From NCBI GenBank assembly GCA_964565715.1, contig CAZMGG010000086.1, positions 1 to 24,804 on the forward strand: a DNA stretch of 24,804 nt, in the 5' to 3' direction. Of the stretch, positions 1-8,152 are shown piece after piece; within the stretch, counting starts at the first letter, position 1; the number at the start of each line of letters is the position of its first letter. A program made the translations under genes and the position numbers. Source of the DNA: CAZMGG01 sp964565715 (GTDB lineage Bacteria > Planctomycetota > UBA1135 > UBA2386). A model generated the notes under the pieces. It did no database searches and was not told the origin of the DNA. It worked only from the letters and a program-made list of their open reading frames with translations.

Positions 1-1993
1 GATCTCGTCGGTCCAGGGGACCCTGACCAACCCCGGGTTCGGCCGGTTCACGGGGGTGGAACTGGCCAACCTGGGTCGCGAGAAGCAGGTGGGGCGGTAT
101 CCGATGCACTGGCACATGTTGCTCGACGGCGGCAGGGGGCAGTACATGAAGCGCTGCAGCATCCGCGACTCCAACCTGCGGGTGGTGGCGGTACATGGCA
201 CCGACTACGTGGCGTTCGAGGACAACGTGGCACACGAGCATTTCGGGCACGGCGTGTTCCTGGAGGATGGCAGCGAGCAGTGGAACGTGTTCCGCAACAA
301 CCTGGTGCTCGGGACGAAGGCGCCGGCGGTGGGTAAGGAGGTCTTGCCGAGCGACATCAAGCCACTGGATGTGTTCCAGAACCGGGCGCCGGCGACGTTC
401 TGGATCACGAATCCGCACAACACGTTCGTGGGCAACGTGGCGGCGGGCGGCGAAGGGGTTGGGTACTGGTTCGTGTTTCCTCTCAGGCACATGGGCATGT
501 CGCATTTGCAGCCCGCGAGCGTCTACTTCGCCTCGCGTACGCTGCCGCATGATCAGGCGCTACTTCGGTTCGACGACAATGTCTGCCACAGCACATGGAT
601 TGCGTTCGACGTGCATGACGGCATTGAATTGTCGGTCGACCAATTTGACCCCAGGTTCAATTCGATCAAGACCAACTACACCTGGAAACCGGCGACGGGA
701 GCCGCCAGCGATCCGCAGACCATGAACGGCTTCACTGCGTATGCCTGCAATGTCGGGATCTACACGGGGGATGGCGACACCAACATCGTCTTCGACCAGG
801 CGATGCTGGCAGACTCGTCGCGTGCCATCGCGTTCGCCTCGCACGACATCGTGAAGAACACTGTTGTCGTGCGGGACTCGGGCAACAACCTGCGCACCCC
901 GGCCAACATCCCTGGCAACCCGTACCTCAACGCCAATGACGTGACCAGCGCACTCCTGCTGTACGACGGCGCCGCGAGGCTCGTGAACGTCCATCTCGTG
1001 GGATACGACGCTGGCGTCGGCAGCTCTTCCGCGTTCCATGGTGTCGGTGCCGCCCGCCGACGTACGGGCGTCAGCTTGTCCAGCATGACCAGCTCTACGA
1101 CTACGCTCGGTCCGCCGACGAGGCCGTTCTGGATCGCGTGGCAGGACTTCAATGCGCCCGGTGTGGTGAACTACACGAACGGCGACGATGCGCGAAACCC
1201 GAACTTCTGGGCGTTCTCGATCGACAACCCAGACCTGAGCCTGCACCCTGGCTCTGGCGTAGTGCATCCCACGGTGGTCGGCAACCACCCCATGATGCTG
1301 TTCCAGCCGAACGTCATCGAGCAGGCGGTTCCGGGCGCCGTCATCGGGCCATCCAACACTGCAGTGGCGTGGCTGACGCCGTACCGGTTCGCCTTCCTGC
1401 GGGTCATCTGCCCGGAGGTGTTGGGAACACCCCCCAATCCCCAGACCGTGCCTCCGACACCGCCCCACGCGACGTCCCAACTCCGCTACACCCGTGAGAG
1501 ACTGGTCGGGACGACCACCCAATCGCTCCAGTACACGGATCAGTGGCGAACGCAGTTCTTCAAGCAGATGGCACTGGCGGTCAATCCGACGGGCCAGGGT
1601 GATTCGGTCAGGCACAAGTTGCTGTGGTCGGACCCATTGTGGACGACGCCTGGGGTCGTCCTGCCGACCGTAGAACTCCGGTTCGGGGAGATGCGTCCCG
1701 GAGACTGGATCCTGGTCGGTCTCGAGGGATACGGAGCGCAGCCGCTGCCCACGGCCGTGAGTCGGGCGACGCGGTTCGCCCGCAGGACCGACGCGGTGGC
1801 GGCGTTGGACTGGGAGGCCATGCCCGCGGCGCTCGACATGGCGGCGCTCATGAGCCAGGGGCACACCGGCTGGTGGGCGGATGCTGCTACCGGAACGCTC
1901 TGGATCAAGGTTGTCTGTAATACGGCGGGTCAGTACACGGCGATCGGTATGGCCCACGATGGGCAGGGGCAGGCAATCCAGGTGCAACGATGA
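1..1993 (+). CDS. Right-handed beta-helix protein of the CEMIP/TMEM2 (G8-associated) type, 5' truncated
   Basis: The frame is open from position 2, so the gene begins before the window; the first ATG-like codon inside is not the true start. The visible N-terminal part carries hallmarks of the parallel beta-helix found in CEMIP, TMEM2 and PKHD1L1 proteins: GRYPMHWHM followed by a stretch with SIRDSN, VVAVHGTDYVAFEDNVA, FGHGVFLEDG and NVFRNNL. These fit beta-helix coils with Asn ladders and the conserved His-containing segment of that group. A G8 domain would normally lie upstream, outside the window. The C-terminal ~200 residues are a separate beta-rich region I cannot name. In animals the group includes hyaluronan-binding or hyaluronan-degrading proteins; for this bacterial copy only an extracellular polysaccharide-related role can be inferred. 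Its stop overlaps the next start as ATGA, so the two are probably co-translated. Codon use is less GC3-biased than in the housekeeping genes downstream. Confidence 0.75.
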   Translation, partial: ISSVQGTLTNPGFGRFTGVELANLGREKQVGRYPMHWHMLLDGGRGQYMKRCSIRDSNLRVVAVHGTDYVAFEDNVAHEHFGHGVFLEDGSEQWNVFRNNLVLGTKAPAVGKEVLPSDIKPLDVFQNRAPATFWITNPHNTFVGNVAAGGEGVGYWFVFPLRHMGMSHLQPASVYFASRTLPHDQALLRFDDNVCHSTWIAFDVHDGIELSVDQFDPRFNSIKTNYTWKPATGAASDPQTMNGFTAYACNVGIYTGDGDTNIVFDQAMLADSSRAIAFASHDIVKNTVVVRDSGNNLRTPANIPGNPYLNANDVTSALLLYDGAARLVNVHLVGYDAGVGSSSAFHGVGAARRRTGVSLSSMTSSTTTLGPPTRPFWIAWQDFNAPGVVNYTNGDDARNPNFWAFSIDNPDLSLHPGSGVVHPTVVGNHPMMLFQPNVIEQAVPGAVIGPSNTAVAWLTPYRFAFLRVICPEVLGTPPNPQTVPPTPPHATSQLRYTRERLVGTTTQSLQYTDQWRTQFFKQMALAVNPTGQGDSVRHKLLWSDPLWTTPGVVLPTVELRFGEMRPGDWILVGLEGYGAQPLPTAVSRATRFARRTDAVAALDWEAMPAALDMAALMSQGHTGWWADAATGTLWIKVVCNTAGQYTAIGMAHDGQGQAIQVQR

Positions 1994-3408
1994 AAACGAT
2001 GATGCATGAAGTGTCGCTGGGCGCAGCCATGGCAGCCACGCCGAGGATCTCCCTTCGGCTCTGGTCGTGTCCGAGGCTGCCCATGTTCTTGGTGGCGCTG
2101 TTCTTGATTGGACAGTGCCTTCGGGCGCAGACTGCATGGCAGGTCACAGTGACCCCCGAGAACGGCTATGGCGCACACTGCTACGATGAGGGTCGTTCTC
2201 GCATGGTGTTCGTCGGATGGCGAGGAGACACATATGAGAAACAGCCGTCGGCAGGTTGGAGTTGGGTGTCTGGCGGGGCACCGTCTTTCGGCGGTTGGTT
2301 TGGCGGCATGGCCTATGACCGAAACAGGCAGCGGGTAGTTGTCTACGATGGTGTTCGCACGTGGCACTGGGATGGGGTGGCGTGGCAACTCCGTCAGCCT
2401 CCGTCGAATTGGGCCTTCCTGCACCTTGTGGCCCACAAGAAAAGGGGAACGGTGATGGCGTTCGGCGGGCCTGCGAACCCATGGACCGCCAACGATCTGT
2501 ACGAATGGAATGGATCCAATTGGATTCTGGTGCCGACAACCAACAAGCCTCCTCGCCCCGGAGGTTGGAGTGCTTCGGTAGTCTACTTGAAGAGTGTCTA
2601 CGATGCCCGCAGGGACAAGCTGGTGTTGTACGGTTCCATATGGTTCGATTGGAACTCGGGGCAATACTCCAACCTCCAGCCGGTCATATGGGAGTGGGAT
2701 GCCATCAATGGCTGGGTGAGCCGCAACGTTGCGGGCAGCATTGACCCTGTTGGGCAGCTGCACTTTGATTCGCAGCGTGGAGTGGTCACCAAGGTGCAGG
2801 GTATTCCGGTGCAGACGTACGAGTGGGATGGAGGGGGAGGCTGGATCCCGATTACGCCGACCAGCACGCCGCCCCCAGGCTTCTCTCCATACAAGTATGG
2901 CGCGTTTGAGGCCCAGGAAGGACTGCTGTACATGGGATTCGGCGACTCCAACACCGACGTGCCCTACACCTATGGCAGCGTCAATCCAGGTACCTTCACC
3001 ACCCTGGCCCCCGGATGTCCCGGCACCCTTGGTCAGCCGACCCTGGCGCTCACCGACAACTGGACCCGCGCCTGGATGGGTCGCACGCTCAGCGTCGACC
3101 TCCACAACCTCCCCCAGTCCACCGGCTTCCTCGTCACCGGCTGGTCCAACCAGCGGGTTGGCGCGTTCCTGCTGCCCGTCGGCCTCGCCACCTTCGGGAT
3201 GCCGGGCTGCCACGCCCGGGTCTCCACCGATCTCATCGTGCCGGTCGCCGGCGCCAGCAACACCGCGACCTTCACCCTGCCGGTGCCGCAGAACTCCGCC
3301 CTGCTCGGTGCGACCCTCTACCAGCAGGGCTTTGCCATCGACCCCGCGGCCAACGCTGCCGGGCTCACCGCCAGCAACGCCGTGCGGGTCACGATCGGAC
3401 GCCTGTAG
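1990..3408 (+). CDS. Secreted kelch-like six-bladed propeller protein with lineage-typical C-terminal domain
   Basis: 472 residues from the ATG that overlaps the upstream stop (ATGA). An N-terminal signal is likely: basic residues, then a hydrophobic run MFLVALFLIGQCLRAQ ending near residue 47; ATG codons at 2029 and 2083 are alternative starts and no ribosome site decides. Residues ~50-330 hold about six kelch-like blades, each with a hydrophobic strand ending in a Gly motif (MVFVG, VVVYDG, VMAFGG, LVLYG, LYMGFGD) and Trp-rich segments such as YEWNGSNW and TYEWDGGGGW. Residues ~335-472 are the C-terminal domain shared by many exported proteins in this lineage (APGCPGTLGQP start, then GMPGC, QGFAIDP and the terminal SNAVRVTIG). 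That domain may serve surface retention or sorting, which is inference. Composition changes sharply at about 2985: the propeller half is AT-richer, while the C-terminal part is strongly C-ending. The substrate is unknown. Confidence 0.8.
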   Translation: MKTMMHEVSLGAAMAATPRISLRLWSCPRLPMFLVALFLIGQCLRAQTAWQVTVTPENGYGAHCYDEGRSRMVFVGWRGDTYEKQPSAGWSWVSGGAPSFGGWFGGMAYDRNRQRVVVYDGVRTWHWDGVAWQLRQPPSNWAFLHLVAHKKRGTVMAFGGPANPWTANDLYEWNGSNWILVPTTNKPPRPGGWSASVVYLKSVYDARRDKLVLYGSIWFDWNSGQYSNLQPVIWEWDAINGWVSRNVAGSIDPVGQLHFDSQRGVVTKVQGIPVQTYEWDGGGGWIPITPTSTPPPGFSPYKYGAFEAQEGLLYMGFGDSNTDVPYTYGSVNPGTFTTLAPGCPGTLGQPTLALTDNWTRAWMGRTLSVDLHNLPQSTGFLVTGWSNQRVGAFLLPVGLATFGMPGCHARVSTDLIVPVAGASNTATFTLPVPQNSALLGATLYQQGFAIDPAANAAGLTASNAVRVTIGRL

Positions 3409-3587
3409 CGGCATCGGCCGGCGCGGCACCCGCATCCTGCATCGCCGACCCGGAGCGCCGGCGCGGTCGGGGCCTCGAACCCGGCCCGGCACGCGCCAGG
3501 TCTCGGGTCCGCTACTCGCCGCCCCGTCGCAGCTGTGCCTCTGCGCCGGGAGGAAACCCGCGCCCGACCCGTCCTGCGGCCCCGTTG

Positions 3588-3616
3588 TTGGAACCCGGCC
3601 GACCCCCCGGTACAAC
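3588..3616 (+). promoter_or_regulatory. Candidate sigma-70 promoter for the cyclophilin/pab operon
   Basis: TTGGAA (3588-3593) and TACAAC (3611-3616) are separated by 17 bp, each matching four of six consensus positions. The predicted start near 3623 would give a leader of about 20 nt before the ATG at 3642, which has no visible Shine-Dalgarno sequence. The flanking 3409-3641 gap holds no gene I can support. Such matches can occur by chance in GC-rich DNA. Confidence 0.4.
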
Positions 3617-3641
3617 GTTCCCCTTTCCAACCCGACCGAAC

Positions 3642-4601
3642 ATGGCAACCCTCCGGCACCTCGCTTCTCCGTTCCTCTGCGCGCTCGCGCTGGCCATCCC
3701 CGCCGCCGCCCAGGCCATCCCAGGCGTCTCCGCCACCCTGAAGGCGGAGCGGGGCACCGTGCCGAGCGGCGCCACCGCCGTCTTCACCCTGACCATCGAG
3801 GCCAAGCAGGATGCCGAACTGCCGGCGGCGCTGGTCTCGGGCATGGAACTGGAGGCCACGCCGGCCGGCGGCACCGCCGCGCCGATCAGCGAGCCGGGCA
3901 AGGGTGGCGCCGTGGCGGTCACCGCCGGCACCAGGATCGAGCGGAAGCTGAGCGTGCCGGTCGCCAAGCTGGCGCCGACGCCGCCCACCAGCGACCTGCT
4001 CAACGTCGAGGTGTCGTGGAAGGGCCTCGCCGGCGCGTCGTGCATCGTCAAGGTCGCGCCCGACGCCAGCGGGGTGGCCATGGAGGATCTCGACCTGGAG
4101 AAGACCAAGGTGATCCTGGTCACCAGCATGGGCGAGATGACGCTGGCGTTCCGGCCCGACAAGGCGCCGAAGCACGTCGAGAACTTCGTCAAGCTGGCCA
4201 AGCAGGGCTTCTACGACAACACCAAGTTCCACCGCGTGATCCGCAACTTCATGGTGCAGGGCGGTGACCCGAACACGAAGGACGGCGATCCGGCGACCTG
4301 GGGTCAGGGCGATCCCGGCTACAAGATCGACGCCGAATTCAACGACCTGAAGCACGTGCGCGGCACGCTGTCGATGGCGCGCAGCAGCGATCCGAACTCG
4401 GCGGGCAGCCAGTTCTTCGTCTGCCACAAGGACGCCTCGCACCTGGATGGCCAGTACACGGCGTTCGGCGCCCTGGAGTCCGGCGCCGACGTGCTGGACA
4501 CGATCGCCACGACGCCGGTGGGCGGCCCGCAGGGCAGCACGCCGAACACGCCGGTGGTGCTGTTCCACGCCCTGGTCTTGCCGGTGAAGAAGGCGAAGTA
4601 G
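3642..4601 (+). CDS. Exported peptidyl-prolyl cis-trans isomerase, cyclophilin type
   Basis: 319 residues from the ATG at 3642. I chose this start because it begins a clear signal peptide (basic MATLRHL, hydrophobic core LCALALAIPA, cleavage after AAAQA). Residues ~27-145 form a beta-rich domain of unknown role. Residues ~155-319 are a cyclophilin: KAPKHVENFVKLAKQGFYD, FHRVIRNFMVQGGDPNT (the Arg of FHRV matches catalytic Arg55 of human CypA, near residue 198), LSMARSSDPNSAGSQFFV and HLDGQYTAFG, which keep the Phe and Gln residues of the active site. The Trp that confers cyclosporin binding in human CypA is Leu here, as is common in bacteria. It should catalyse prolyl isomerisation during folding of exported proteins. 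It is first in a five-gene operon, and its stop lies 2 bp before the next start, which encodes a second cyclophilin. Confidence 0.92.
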   Translation: MATLRHLASPFLCALALAIPAAAQAIPGVSATLKAERGTVPSGATAVFTLTIEAKQDAELPAALVSGMELEATPAGGTAAPISEPGKGGAVAVTAGTRIERKLSVPVAKLAPTPPTSDLLNVEVSWKGLAGASCIVKVAPDASGVAMEDLDLEKTKVILVTSMGEMTLAFRPDKAPKHVENFVKLAKQGFYDNTKFHRVIRNFMVQGGDPNTKDGDPATWGQGDPGYKIDAEFNDLKHVRGTLSMARSSDPNSAGSQFFVCHKDASHLDGQYTAFGALESGADVLDTIATTPVGGPQGSTPNTPVVLFHALVLPVKKAK

Positions 4602-4603
4602 CG

Positions 4604-5191
4604 ATGATCGACCTGGACCAGGCCGATCTGGCGCAGCTGGAGGCCGCCATCGAGACCGACAAGGGCACGATGGTGGTGACGTTCTTCCCCGACAAGGCGC
4701 CTTTGCACGTGCGCAACTTCTGCGCGCTGGCGCAGCAGGGCTTCTACGACGGGCTGGCGTTCCATCGGGTGATCCGCAACTTCATGGTGCAGTCGGGCTG
4801 CCCGAACACCAGGCAAGGCGCCACCGGCCGGCCGGGGACCGGTGGGCCGGGGCATCGGATCCGCGCCGAGTTCAACGACACGCCGCACACCCGCGGCGTG
4901 CTGTCGATGGCGCGGAGCCAGGATCCCGACTCCGCGGGCAGCCAGTTCTACATCGTGCACGCGGCGCACGCCCGGCACCTGGACGGCCAGTACACGGCGT
5001 TCGGCGTGGTCGAGGAGGGCCTCGACGTGCTGGACCAGATCGCCGGCGTCGACTGCGACTTCGGGCCGGGCGGCGAGCGCTCGGTGCCGCGGCAGCGGCT
5101 CGGGCTGCGCTCGGTGACCGTGCGGCCGCGGCAGGAACGCCAGGTCGAGGGCGCCGGTGCCGAGCAGGCGGGCGACGAGCAGGCGGAGTAG
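4604..5191 (+). CDS. Cytoplasmic peptidyl-prolyl cis-trans isomerase, cyclophilin type
   Basis: 195 residues, almost entirely a single cyclophilin domain without a signal peptide, so it probably acts in the cytoplasm. Seen motifs: GTMVVTFFPDKAPLHVRNF, FHRVIRNFMVQSGCPNT (catalytic Arg near residue 55), LSMARSQDPDSAGSQFYIVH and HLDGQYTAFG. It differs from its upstream neighbour by SGC in place of GGD and by a C-terminal charged tail (residues ~170-195, rich in Gln, Glu and Ala) not needed for catalysis. The two genes look like an old tandem duplication in which one copy gained a signal peptide and an extra N-terminal domain; this is inferred from the matching motifs and 2-bp spacing. No strong ribosome site is visible, consistent with coupling to the upstream gene. 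Confidence 0.92.
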   Translation: MIDLDQADLAQLEAAIETDKGTMVVTFFPDKAPLHVRNFCALAQQGFYDGLAFHRVIRNFMVQSGCPNTRQGATGRPGTGGPGHRIRAEFNDTPHTRGVLSMARSQDPDSAGSQFYIVHAAHARHLDGQYTAFGVVEEGLDVLDQIAGVDCDFGPGGERSVPRQRLGLRSVTVRPRQERQVEGAGAEQAGDEQAE

Positions 5192-5251
5192 CAGGCGGAA
5201 TAGCCGCCTGCCCCATGGCCTGGGGTGCCGTCGCGGCGTCAGGTGGGAATC

Positions 5252-6028
5252 ATGCAGAACGTGCTGATCGAGCGTGACGGCCACCTGGCCGTCGTCACCG
5301 TCAACCGGCCGGCGAAGCTCAACGCGCTGGATGGCCAGACCATCGCCGAGCTGACTGAGGCCTTCACCGCGCTGGCGGCCGACCGGGGCACCGGCGCGGT
5401 GATCCTGACCGGTGCCGGCGAGAAGGCGTTCATCGCCGGCGCCGACATCACCGTGCTGAGCAAGCAGGGCGTGCTGGACGGCGCGCAGAACGCGCGGGAC
5501 GGCCAGCGGCTGACGCTGGCGATCGAGCGCTGCCCGCAGCCGGTGCTGGCGGCGATCAACGGCTTCGCGCTGGGCGGCGGCCTGGAGATGGCGCTGGCCT
5601 GCGACGTGCGCTACGCGGCGGCCACGGCGAAGCTGGGCCTGCCGGAGGTGTCGCTCGGCATCATCCCGGGCTACGGCGGCACCCAGCGCCTCGCCCGGCT
5701 GTGCGGCAGCGGGGCGGCGTTGCAGTTGATCCTGACCGGCGATCCGATCGGCGCCGACGAGGCGTTGCGCATCGGCCTCTTGAACGGCGTGTGCGCGCCG
5801 GCGGAGCTGCTGGACACGGTGAAGAACGTCGCCCGCAGGATGGTGTCGCGGGGGCCGCAGGCGCTGGCGCTGGCCAAGCAGGCGGTGCGGCGTGGGCTGT
5901 CGATGCCGCTCGCCGACGGGCTGGAGCTGGAGGCCGACCTGTTCGGCCTGATCAGCTCGACCGCCGAGATGAAGGAAGGGATGGCGGCGTTCCTCGAGAA
6001 GCGCAAGCCGTCCTGGCTGCGGAGCTGA
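5252..6028 (+). CDS. Enoyl-CoA hydratase/isomerase (crotonase family)
   Basis: 258 residues, the usual length of a single-domain crotonase. The ATG at 5252 is preceded by AGGTGG at good spacing, which decides it over an in-frame upstream GTG at 5225. Seen motifs: RPAKLNALDG, the CoA-binding AFIAGADI, INGFALGGGLEMALACD and LGLPEVSLGIIPGYGGTQRL. The two catalytic glutamates of rat mitochondrial enoyl-CoA hydratase (Glu144, Glu164) correspond to Glu112 and Glu132 here with the same 20-residue spacing, so true hydratase activity (2-enoyl-CoA to 3-hydroxyacyl-CoA) is likely. The gene sits between cyclophilins and pabB with an 8-bp gap before pabB. No other fatty-acid or amino-acid degradation gene is nearby, so its pathway cannot be told from context. 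Confidence 0.92.
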   Translation: MQNVLIERDGHLAVVTVNRPAKLNALDGQTIAELTEAFTALAADRGTGAVILTGAGEKAFIAGADITVLSKQGVLDGAQNARDGQRLTLAIERCPQPVLAAINGFALGGGLEMALACDVRYAAATAKLGLPEVSLGIIPGYGGTQRLARLCGSGAALQLILTGDPIGADEALRIGLLNGVCAPAELLDTVKNVARRMVSRGPQALALAKQAVRRGLSMPLADGLELEADLFGLISSTAEMKEGMAAFLEKRKPSWLRS

Positions 6029-6036
6029 GGTCCAAG

Positions 6037-7233
6037 GTGGACCCGTTCCGGCGCCTGCTGGAGCTGCCGCGGGGCGGGCCGGTGGCGCTGCTGCACTCGT
6101 GCGGCCAGGGGCCGGCGTGGCTCTGTCATTCGCCGCGGGACGTGCTGACGGTGGGCCCGGGCAGCCACGCCGGCGCGTTCGCCCGGCTCGGCGCGTTCCT
6201 CGAGCGCCACCGGGACGTCCGCAGCGTCGGCTGGCTCGGCTTCGACCTCGGGCTGGACGTGGAGGCCTGGCCGCTGCGCCTCGAAGACGACCTGCCGGTG
6301 CCGGTGCTGCACGTGGCGGCCTACGACCGGGTCGAGGCCTTCGCCGGCGCGCCGGTGCCGCCGGCGCCGGCGGTGCCCCGAGCGCGCGACCTGCGCGCCC
6401 ACACGACCCGCGCCGACTACGAACGGCGCGTCGCGGCCGTGATCGAGCACATCGCCGCCGGCGACCTGTTCCAGGCCAACCTGACCCAGCCGTTCACCGG
6501 CGCCTTCGACGGCGATCCGCGCGCCCTGTTCTGGCGCCTGTGCCGCGAGAGTCCGGCGCCGTTCGCGGCCTACGTCGAGGACGGCCAGGGCACCGCGGTG
6601 CTGAGCAGTTCGCCCGAGGAGTTCCTCTGGCGGGAGGGCCCGCGGGTGCGCACGCGGCCGATCAAGGGCACAAGGCCGCGGCACCGGGATCCGCTGGTGG
6701 ATGCGGGGCTGCTGCAGGAGCTGCTGGCGAGCGACAAGGATCAGGCCGAGCTGGCGATGATCGTCGACCTGCTGCGCAACGACCTCGGCAAGGTGGCGGC
6801 CACCGGCAGCGTGCGGGTCGGCCCGTTCCCCGATCATCAGAGCTTCGCGCAGGTGCACCACCTGTTCGCGGAGGTGACCGCGACGTTGCGCGACGACGTC
6901 GACACCGTGGAGCTGCTGCGTGCGACGTTCCCCGGCGGCTCGATCACCGGCTGTCCGAAGCTGCGTTGCCTGGAGATCCTCGAGGAGCTCGAGCTGGCGC
7001 GGCGCGGCGTCTACACCGGCGCGATCGGCTGGTTCGGGCCGGGGCCGGCGCTGCACCTGAACATCGCGATCCGGACGATGGTGGTGCGGGGCTCGGTGGT
7101 GCGCGGCAACGCCGGCGGCGGCATCACCGCGCAGAGCGTTCCGGCGCGGGAATACGAGGAAACCCTGCACAAGATGGCGGGCCTGCTGCGGGCGCTGCAG
7201 TGCGACGTGGCGACGCCGGCGGAGGCGCGGTGA
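6037..7233 (+). CDS. pabB: Aminodeoxychorismate synthase component I (PabB)
   Basis: 398 residues from the GTG at 6037. GAGG at 6027-6030, overlapping the upstream stop, provides a ribosome site 6 nt ahead. The enzyme converts chorismate plus ammonia to 4-amino-4-deoxychorismate for p-aminobenzoate and folate synthesis. It belongs to the chorismate-binding family: LFQANLTQPF, then PIKGTRPR with the Lys (residue 210) that in E. coli PabB forms a covalent intermediate and separates PabB from anthranilate synthase (PIAGT). Further motifs are MIVDLLRNDLGKV, FAQVHHLFAEV, FPGGSITGCPKLR, VYTGAIGWFGP and GNAGGGITAQSVPAREYEET. It is a stand-alone component I: no glutamine amidotransferase (PabA) is fused or present in the window. 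It overlaps pabC by 4 bp. Confidence 0.95.
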   Translation: MDPFRRLLELPRGGPVALLHSCGQGPAWLCHSPRDVLTVGPGSHAGAFARLGAFLERHRDVRSVGWLGFDLGLDVEAWPLRLEDDLPVPVLHVAAYDRVEAFAGAPVPPAPAVPRARDLRAHTTRADYERRVAAVIEHIAAGDLFQANLTQPFTGAFDGDPRALFWRLCRESPAPFAAYVEDGQGTAVLSSSPEEFLWREGPRVRTRPIKGTRPRHRDPLVDAGLLQELLASDKDQAELAMIVDLLRNDLGKVAATGSVRVGPFPDHQSFAQVHHLFAEVTATLRDDVDTVELLRATFPGGSITGCPKLRCLEILEELELARRGVYTGAIGWFGPGPALHLNIAIRTMVVRGSVVRGNAGGGITAQSVPAREYEETLHKMAGLLRALQCDVATPAEAR

Positions 7234-7910
7234 GCGGGGCGTTCGGGTTGCTGGAGACGATGCGGCGCGCGGACGGCGCATTGCCGTGGTGGGACGCGCA
7301 TCTGGCGCGGCTGCGGGCGTCGGCGCAGCGGCTCGGCTGGCCGGTGGCGTTGCCCGGCGATCTGCGGGCGCGGGCGGCGGCGCTGCCGGAGCCGGTGGTG
7401 CGGCTGGTGCTGTGGCCCGACGGGCAGGTGGCGTTGCAGGGCCGCGCGATGGAGGGTCCGGCGGTGGTGCGGCTGATCCCGGTGCTGGCGGTTCGGGCGG
7501 GCGACGCGCCGCCCCGCGACCTGAAGACCACCGACCGGCGCCACTACGACGCGGCGCTGGCCGAGGCCCGCGCCGGCGGTGCCGACGACGGCGTGCTGCT
7601 GGGGCCTGGTGGCGAGGTGCTGGAGACCGCGGTCGGCAACCTGTGGCTCCTGCTGGACGGGGTCTGGGTCACGCCCCCAGCGGACGGCCGCGTGCTGCCC
7701 GGCGTCATGCGTGGGGCGCTGCTGCGCGGTGCCGGGGCCTCTGTGGTGACCGCCGAACGGGTCTGCGGGCTCGGCGACCTGCACCGCGCCACGGCATTGG
7801 CGGTCAGCAACGCCGTGCACGGCGTGCGGCCAGCGGCCCTGGTCGGTTGCTCGCCGGCCGCCGACTGCGCCCGCCTGGTGCGGTTCGCCCACGCCCTGCT
7901 GGCGGGCTGA
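7230..7910 (+). CDS. pabC: Aminodeoxychorismate lyase (PabC), class IV PLP aminotransferase fold
   Basis: 226 residues from the GTG at 7230, which overlaps the pabB stop (GTGA). It should remove pyruvate from aminodeoxychorismate to give p-aminobenzoate. Fold-type IV PLP motifs are visible: LKTTDRRHYDAALAEA (the Lys near residue 99 is the likely PLP lysine), then DGVLLGPGGEVLETAVGNLW, WVTPPADGRVLPGVMRGALL and the late ALAVSNAVHGVRPA. It is shorter than the ~270-residue E. coli enzyme, with a compressed N-terminal domain. A D-amino acid or branched-chain aminotransferase is the main alternative by fold, but adjacency to pabB makes PabC much the likeliest. It is the last gene of the operon; an array of repeats begins 16 bp after its stop. 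Confidence 0.88.
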   Translation: MSGAFGLLETMRRADGALPWWDAHLARLRASAQRLGWPVALPGDLRARAAALPEPVVRLVLWPDGQVALQGRAMEGPAVVRLIPVLAVRAGDAPPRDLKTTDRRHYDAALAEARAGGADDGVLLGPGGEVLETAVGNLWLLLDGVWVTPPADGRVLPGVMRGALLRGAGASVVTAERVCGLGDLHRATALAVSNAVHGVRPAALVGCSPAADCARLVRFAHALLAG

Positions 7911-7926
7911 CTCCGGCGGCGAGATT

Positions 7927-8152
7927 CGGTGCTTGCCGTAAATGGCGGTGTCGGCTTGGGTTGTGGCATGGCGCTCCCACCGCGATTCGTGCGCAATCAA
8001 GTTGGCCCAAGAGCCGCCGCGGGGCGTCGGGCTGCCGCAGGCGTGGGGGGGCGGTGTTGTAAGTGGCGTTCAGGACGCGAGTTGGAGCCTGAGTGCCCCG
8101 CTGGCGATTGGTGCGCAATCAAGATGCAGCAAGGGCCTTGGGCCGCCGCGGA
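7927..8152 (+). repeat. Degenerate array of a ~114-122 bp intergenic repeat
   Basis: This gap between pabC and the sigma factor (7911-8212) holds one full 122-bp unit (7985-8106), preceded by the last part of a more diverged unit (about 7927-7984) and followed by the first part of another (8107-8152). Full and partial units each begin with a GTGCGCAATCAAG block (7989-8001 and 8111-8123). The full unit shares a 25-bp core at 8050-8074, identical to the cores at 14289 and 14403, and a following GTTGGAGCCTGAGTGCC. Frame-breaking indels relative to the 14.2-kb copies argue against coding. I do not recognise the family. Orientation is the same as in the second array. Confidence 0.85.

Noticed and set aside
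560..2137. Minus-strand frame of 525 codons opposite the beta-helix gene
   Set aside because: Arg-rich without domains; the plus strand carries clear beta-helix motifs.
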